A stretch of DNA of 64,000 bases from Mesostigma viride. Taxonomy: Eukaryota > Streptophyta > Mesostigmatophyceae > Mesostigmatales > Mesostigmataceae. Made by a program: the position numbers and the translations under genes. The DNA is taken from contig RPFO01000079.1 of NCBI GenBank assembly GCA_009746045.1, positions 2,912,828 to 2,976,827 of the forward strand, in the 5' to 3' direction. Under the pieces are notes generated by a model. The model was not told the DNA's origin. It was given only the letters and a program-made list of their open reading frames with translations, and made no database searches. Below, in pieces: positions 59,395 to 64,000 of this stretch. Positions within the stretch are counted from its first letter, which is position 1. Every line of letters starts with the position of its first letter.

Positions 59395-62023
59395 ATGGCT
59401 CGCGCGTTGCAGCGTTTGCCCTCTCAGCTTCGCAGTGCGATGAACCCCATCGTCCGCACTGCGACTCGCTCCATGTCTGGCGCTGCAGGCATTGAGGAGG
59501 AAGTGGGTACGTGCAGCGGGTTTTCTACAATAGCGCAGGAAATGCTAACTGGATTGTGCAGAGATACGTAGAGGAATTCTGCTAGCTTACTTTGTGCACC
59601 TTTCCCGAAAATTTGGCAGTGCATTACCTGTTGGGAGAGAAAGTTTGGCACAATATACCCGGATTGGAAAATGGCTCCTGCTGTCAAAAGGGAGTTCTTT
59701 GGCTACCGGCTAACTCTATTCCATTCCCCTTGGAATGCATGATCGCGCCTTGGCACGGTCACTTGACAGTCAAGGCGTGGCATCGCGGAGCACATTTAGA
59801 TGATGTTTTGTTTGAGATAATCATTAATCTTATTTGCCACGGGATGTGATCTTTGCTTGTCCTGCTGGCGGTGCGCTCGCCTTCAGCCGAGATGAACAAG
59901 TGGAAGAAGATCACCGGGGGTGCCGTTGTCCTCTGCGGCGTTTTGACCGTGTACACCCTCGCCAACACCGAGCATGTCCACAAGGACAAGGTGAGCCCGT
60001 CTTGCAATTCTGCAGCATGGCGTCTAAATTACTGTTGGTCATAGATCGGATGCCCCTTGGCACGATATGAACGAACAGAAGCAGCCTTCAAGAGCAGCAT
60101 GGCCTAGTATTGGCAATCACTGTGTTGAACAGAGGCAGCCATTTTTCTTTCTTGATAGTATGTGTACCAAAAGCCACATGGCCTTGTCATGGCCTTTTCA
60201 CCATATTGAGCACCATGGCCATCCTAGGCTTCGCATGTCAGTAGTGGCTATCGCATAGCTCTTGTTTTTTGGCAGTCATGCTGTGGCATATGGCTTATGG
60301 AAGGACTCTAGGCGGGGTGGGAATCTAGGCGGGATGGGAAAGTAAATAGGACTGTTCTAGTAAGGCATGAAAAGCGGGCACTATTGCGACATCAACACTG
60401 CGTAAGTCATGCGCATGGAAAGGGACGAGCCCAGGAGGTGATGGTTATTGCAAGTTGCAGTTTTAACGGCTGTCAAGCAACAGAACGCATATACAGCAGC
60501 GTGTCGGTTATGCTGTTAAATGGCGGCTGTCAGTGTTTGTGTAATAGGTACAGTTGCCCATGATGAGCAAAAATAATTTGCCCTCGCTATTGAATGAAGT
60601 CTGTGGGACATGCGTGATGATGCATTTCAGTGCTGACCAATCATGGTCCCCCCCACCCCCTGTCCTTGAATACATGCCACACTACGCTCGTGTGTGTGTG
60701 TGTGATGCCCCCCATGTGTGCTGCATGATGTCATGTTGCCGTGGCCATGGTGCCCCGCACACATTCCCGTGGTGTTGCCATCGCTTGGCGTGCTGCCATC
60801 CGTGTGGCTTGTACTGACACATGCACATCCCCTCCTTCAACACATGTTGTGTCCCCCACTTTGTGCGTGGTCTTGCCATTGTGTGGCGTGCTGCCATCCG
60901 GCCAGACCTACCCCTACATGCGCCTGCGCAACAAGACCTTCCCATGGGGTACGTTCGCGCAATGCCCTGCCTCTCGGGGACGCTTCTTTCGTTGGTGGAG
61001 GGGTCTGTCTGTGTCACTCGGTCGGCTCTCATTGCACCACTCTTGGGATCACTCTCGCCCTCAGTTTTTGTACAGCTATTTGCATAACTCTCTGCATCGC
61101 TTGGATTGTTTGCTACCCGTACCGGTGGTGTCATGCATGTGGTTGCTGCCGACCGCGCTCGTGCATGGTGTGCATGCTGCATCGCATCTTACATAGCAAG
61201 CGCTGTATATTGCTTGCCATGCATCTCGTGTCAGCGTTTTTTGTCTTATTAGTAGGGGGGCTGTGCGAGCCAGACCAGGGCAGCCCGCCCCAGGCGTGGT
61301 TGGTCTATTGTGAGGGCGTTTTGTGTGCATGGCCCACGCTAGTGTTCAAGTGTTCTGGTTTTCTAAATTTCCTATTGCTGAAAAGAGGCGCATGCCGAAG
61401 GGACATGGGTCTTATCGCGCCGCCATGTGCTCCATCCATCAAGCAAGGGAATATGTGCTACATGATCTTCCAACGGATTCGTGTTGTAATTTAATTTAAT
61501 GTAATTGTAATGTGGCTAGCTATGCCGCAAGGATCGGTCTTGTGTAAAGACCCTTTCTGCATCATAGTATCGGGTACAACGGTTATGTGAATGAACTTAC
61601 AGTTTTGATGTCTTGATGTCGATGCCCTTGTTGCTGAAAGCCCTATTTGACCCTTCCTGACCCTAGCTGAAGACCCTGTCTGAAGACCCAGGCTCTTCTA
61701 GAGAAGCGTGGCACTGGGTTAAGACCCAGGATCCTCTATTTACCCCCCGTGCACTCATCCGGCTTCTCTTCGTATATTGGACCATGTGCCATGGGTGTGC
61801 TGTCGTATCTCCCATGCCCACCCTTGTGGCGCATCTTTCTCCTTTGGCACATCGTTGTTTGGCACATTGTCTTTTGGCACGTTGTTGTTTGGCCCGTCGT
61901 CCTTTTGGGACATGGTTGTGTGACGCATTGCCGTTTGGCCGGTTTGCTTTGCCTCGTTTCCCACCACCAGGCGACTGCGGCCTCTTTGAGAACTGCGACG
62001 GCGAGCACGCGGGGCACCACTAG
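59395..62023 (+). CDS. COX6A: Cytochrome c oxidase subunit 6A (mitochondrial)
   Basis: Four exons: 59395-59506, 59887-59990, 60906-60948, 61971-62023, GT...AG with matching phases, 103 residues. The N-terminus is a mitochondrial presequence rich in Arg, Ala and Ser without acids (MARALQRLPSQLRSAMNP). Then come MNKWKKITGG, a single membrane segment (AVVLCGVLTVYTLA), the conserved YPYMRLRNKTFPWG motif and the C-terminal DCGLFENCDG with a His-rich end. This subunit sits at the dimer interface of complex IV in the inner membrane. Length and motif order match plant COX6a. Introns 2 and 3 are about 1 kb. Confidence 0.93.
61445..61515 (+). repeat. LINE/SINE 3' tail inside COX6A intron 3
   Basis: GAATATGTGCTACATGATCT, then CCAACGGATTCGTGTTGTAATTTAATTT: the family B hairpin and tail, with the 5' part unrecognisable. 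Confidence 0.6.
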
Positions 62024-62769
62024 AGCACCCTTGTTCGTCCAAAAGTCACATCCAAAGCCAGCCGGTTCCAAGGCCGGCTTTTGTTCCGGGATGCAGCAGT
62101 GTGTTCCAGTGCCCATGGCTTGGCCACGAGCTCCGGGCTTGGCGGTCCGTGGGCAGAATCTATGCCATAGAATTCATTTCTTATGACAAATGGTTTGTCA
62201 ATTGGAAGCATGGCATGACCGTGTGTTAAGGCGATCGGCAGCATGTGGCACATGGGCAGCATGAGAGAATACCCCAGCTTCCTTTAATTATTGCAGTGGT
62301 TGCGGGCCGGTGAAAGGCTCTATTGGGCCCGCCATGTCAGATACATGTAATTCGGTGATCATAATGGCTGGGATCGGTGGCTGCCTGATTCCTACCAGAG
62401 CTTTTTCTTCCCAATCCGGCTGGCAGGCAGATGAAATTCTGGATTTGGGGTGCGTGGTTGCGCGCTTCGGTTAGAGTACCTGCTTTCCATTGTAATAATA
62501 TTTGGTAAAGACAAGTCGCCTGGAGTTGGTATTCTTGTGGACATGCATGATTTGTATCTGTTTTGCTTTGTCTGTTAAGTCAAAGTAAGTTACCACTAGA
62601 CAACTATTCCTGGTCGCAAAAAAAATTAAATTATAACATGTCGCCGTTGGGGGGTCATGTAGCACACATGGAATCGAATGGCCTATGGGACAGCCATGCC
62701 AAGAGCGGTATCCACCTGGCTTGGTCTAGCAAGATGTCGACCCACAAAGTAATGCTCTTCTACGATATC
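62024..62769. other. 3' flank of COX6A with an inverted LINE tail
   Basis: AAATTATAACATGTCGCCG near 62628 with GGGTCATGTAGCACAC is the family B tail in minus orientation. Nothing else is recognised. Confidence 0.5.
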
Positions 62770-63060
62770 TAAGTTCGGCGGAAATACGAGGCATACCAAG
62801 GTTGTACAGAGACTCCGGTGACTGATGGGCGGAAAATCCTACATTCAAAGTCTAGGCTTCGCGACAGCAACCCCAGGGGGTCGGATGGGCCAGATCTAGG
62901 CCTGCCGTAGCATCCTGGTGACCGTGCCGTCCAGTCGCGAGCGCATGGGACCAGTGTGCGTCCACGCCGCTGAACCATACTGAGAACCGTGAGCACCAGG
63001 ACCTTGAAGAGCCAGCGCGGATTCCTGGACGCATGGCGGGCCAACTACGTCGTGTGAGGA
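62770..63060 (-). pseudogene. Degenerate LINE RT fragment
   Basis: On the minus strand, frames with KVLVLTVL, WTHTG-like and LDGTVT-like pieces correspond to the region after the RT box of the LINEs at 50260-50400 and 63800-63650, but frames shift several times. Confidence 0.5.
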
Positions 63061-63069
63061 CTAGCTAGA

Positions 63070-64000
63070 GTAGTCGTCTGAGAGGAATTAATTAATTAAT
63101 TAATTAGACTCGTGCTCCCGTTGGGGAGTCACGGAGCATTAACCCCGATGGATGGATGGATGGGTGCAAACAGTCCTACCGGTCTAATCTATCTACATTG
63201 GCTACGTACTACATCTATCTAACAGCATTCTAACTACAACATCTATCTAGGCAGCCGCACGCTGCCCTAGGGGAGCTATCTGGCGTGCCTCCCACGGGAT
63301 TGCACACGCGGGCGCTTCCCCACTGGGGGGGGCTCGTTGTCCTCTATGACCTGGGCCCACTTGGCCTTGCCCATCATCTTCTTCCAAATTACGGAGAGGC
63401 CTAGGCCCCCCATGTCCTCTACTAGCTGTTCTTTGAAGGTGCGGGCCTTGCGGCGTCTAACATCACTGGGCCCCGCCCACGTCAGGAGGTGCCGGCCAGG
63501 CTGGGCTGGTCGCAGTCCTGCGGGGGGGCCACGTGAGGTGTCTACCTGGTTGGTGTGAGCTAGGTGCCCTACTAGCTGCAGGCGGCGTTGCTTAATGGTG
63601 CTGGTGATATAGGGCATGCCCTGGTACAGGTCCTCATTGCGGACATGAGCAGCATATCCTACTCTGAAAATGGAACGCAACATGCTGGTGACCGCGCCGT
63701 CCAGCTTGCGGGCCAGGTCGGCGGTGAGGGTCCACGTCTCGGCTCCATACGTGAGAACAGGAAGGACGAGGACCTTGAAAAGGTCCTGTTTCTTGATCTT
63801 GCCCAGGGGCTTGCGCCACAGGGCCCGGTACTGGCGTAAAGCGTGCCAGGCGAGGGAGATGCGATGGTCCACATCAACCTCGCAGCTAGGGAGCAGGCTG
63901 CCCAGCAGCTTAACGCGGTCCCGATACAGGACTCGAGAGCCGTCTAGGAGATAGAGGGGCGGCGGTGAGTTGGTCTGAGAGGAAGGTTGCGCGAAGATTG
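63070..64000 (-). CDS. LINE ORF2 C-terminus (family A, partial) with 3' UTR and TTAA tail
   Basis: One frame is open from the window edge to the stop at 63276: KVLVLPVLTYGAETWTLTAD, EDLYQGMPYITSTIKQRRLQ, LVGHLAHTNQVDT and the basic end PPPVGKRPR. It is clearly homologous to the LINE at 49834-50692, but with few defects. The 3' UTR on the minus strand ends at about 63075 with GCTCCGTGACTCCCC...GGGAGCACGAG and (AATT)n, the 3' end also carried by the TTAA-tail SINEs. The RT catalytic part lies beyond the window. Confidence 0.8.

Overview
This window is nuclear DNA of a eukaryotic, photosynthetic, probably flagellated organism, most likely a green alga. Intron-bearing genes with GT...AG junctions encode a thylakoid-lumen FKBP20-2-type immunophilin, a plastid-targeted aspartate-semialdehyde dehydrogenase, the cullin-RING subunit RBX1, a TMEM41/VTT membrane protein, mitochondrial COX6A and a large CEP70-like centrosomal coiled-coil protein. 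The rest is dominated by retrotransposons, SINE-like repeats, satellites and microsatellites. TGA, TAG and TAA all end conserved host genes, so the nuclear code is standard.

Layout. 1-13072: a Copia-type retrotransposon on the + strand (element 1, frameshifted, 5' end outside the window) is split by a nearly intact related Copia in the opposite orientation (element 2, 1271-9099, 617-bp LTRs that I found to differ at one base, 5-bp target duplication). Element 1 itself sits in a minus-strand ORF (13073-13795). 14100-18650: palindrome-rich DNA with a three-exon gene of unknown function, a GGTTAC/GTAACC array, and a minus-strand zinc-ribbon ORF broken by a SINE. 18620-21630: a 40-bp satellite holding a 2.26-kb element with TTAA duplications. 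21680-22057: a LINE 3' end. 23087-29935: CEP70-like gene, minus strand. 30060-36110: (AG)n, 1.5 kb of (AACTG)n, a 57-bp minisatellite and a (TGTGTGCG)n array. 38042-41780: FKBP20-2. 41900-43200: structured tRNA-like repeats around a LINE relic. 44218-46270: RBX1, minus strand. 47172-48350: ASD. 48990-54590: nested LINE and SINE remains. 54869-58585: TMEM41-like gene, minus strand. 59395-62023: COX6A. 62770-64000: LINE fragments.

The most unusual content is the Copia lineage. Both copies have gag, an in-frame UGA followed by CUA or CUG, then integrase, an aspartic protease located between integrase and reverse transcriptase, reverse transcriptase with HGDD at the catalytic box, and RNase H. 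The LTRs begin AGTT and end AACT instead of TG...CA, and element 2 carries an extra 236-codon ORF before gag. Two SINE-like families also appear to share their 3' hairpin and tail with LINE families in the same window, which suggests that the LINEs mobilise the SINEs.
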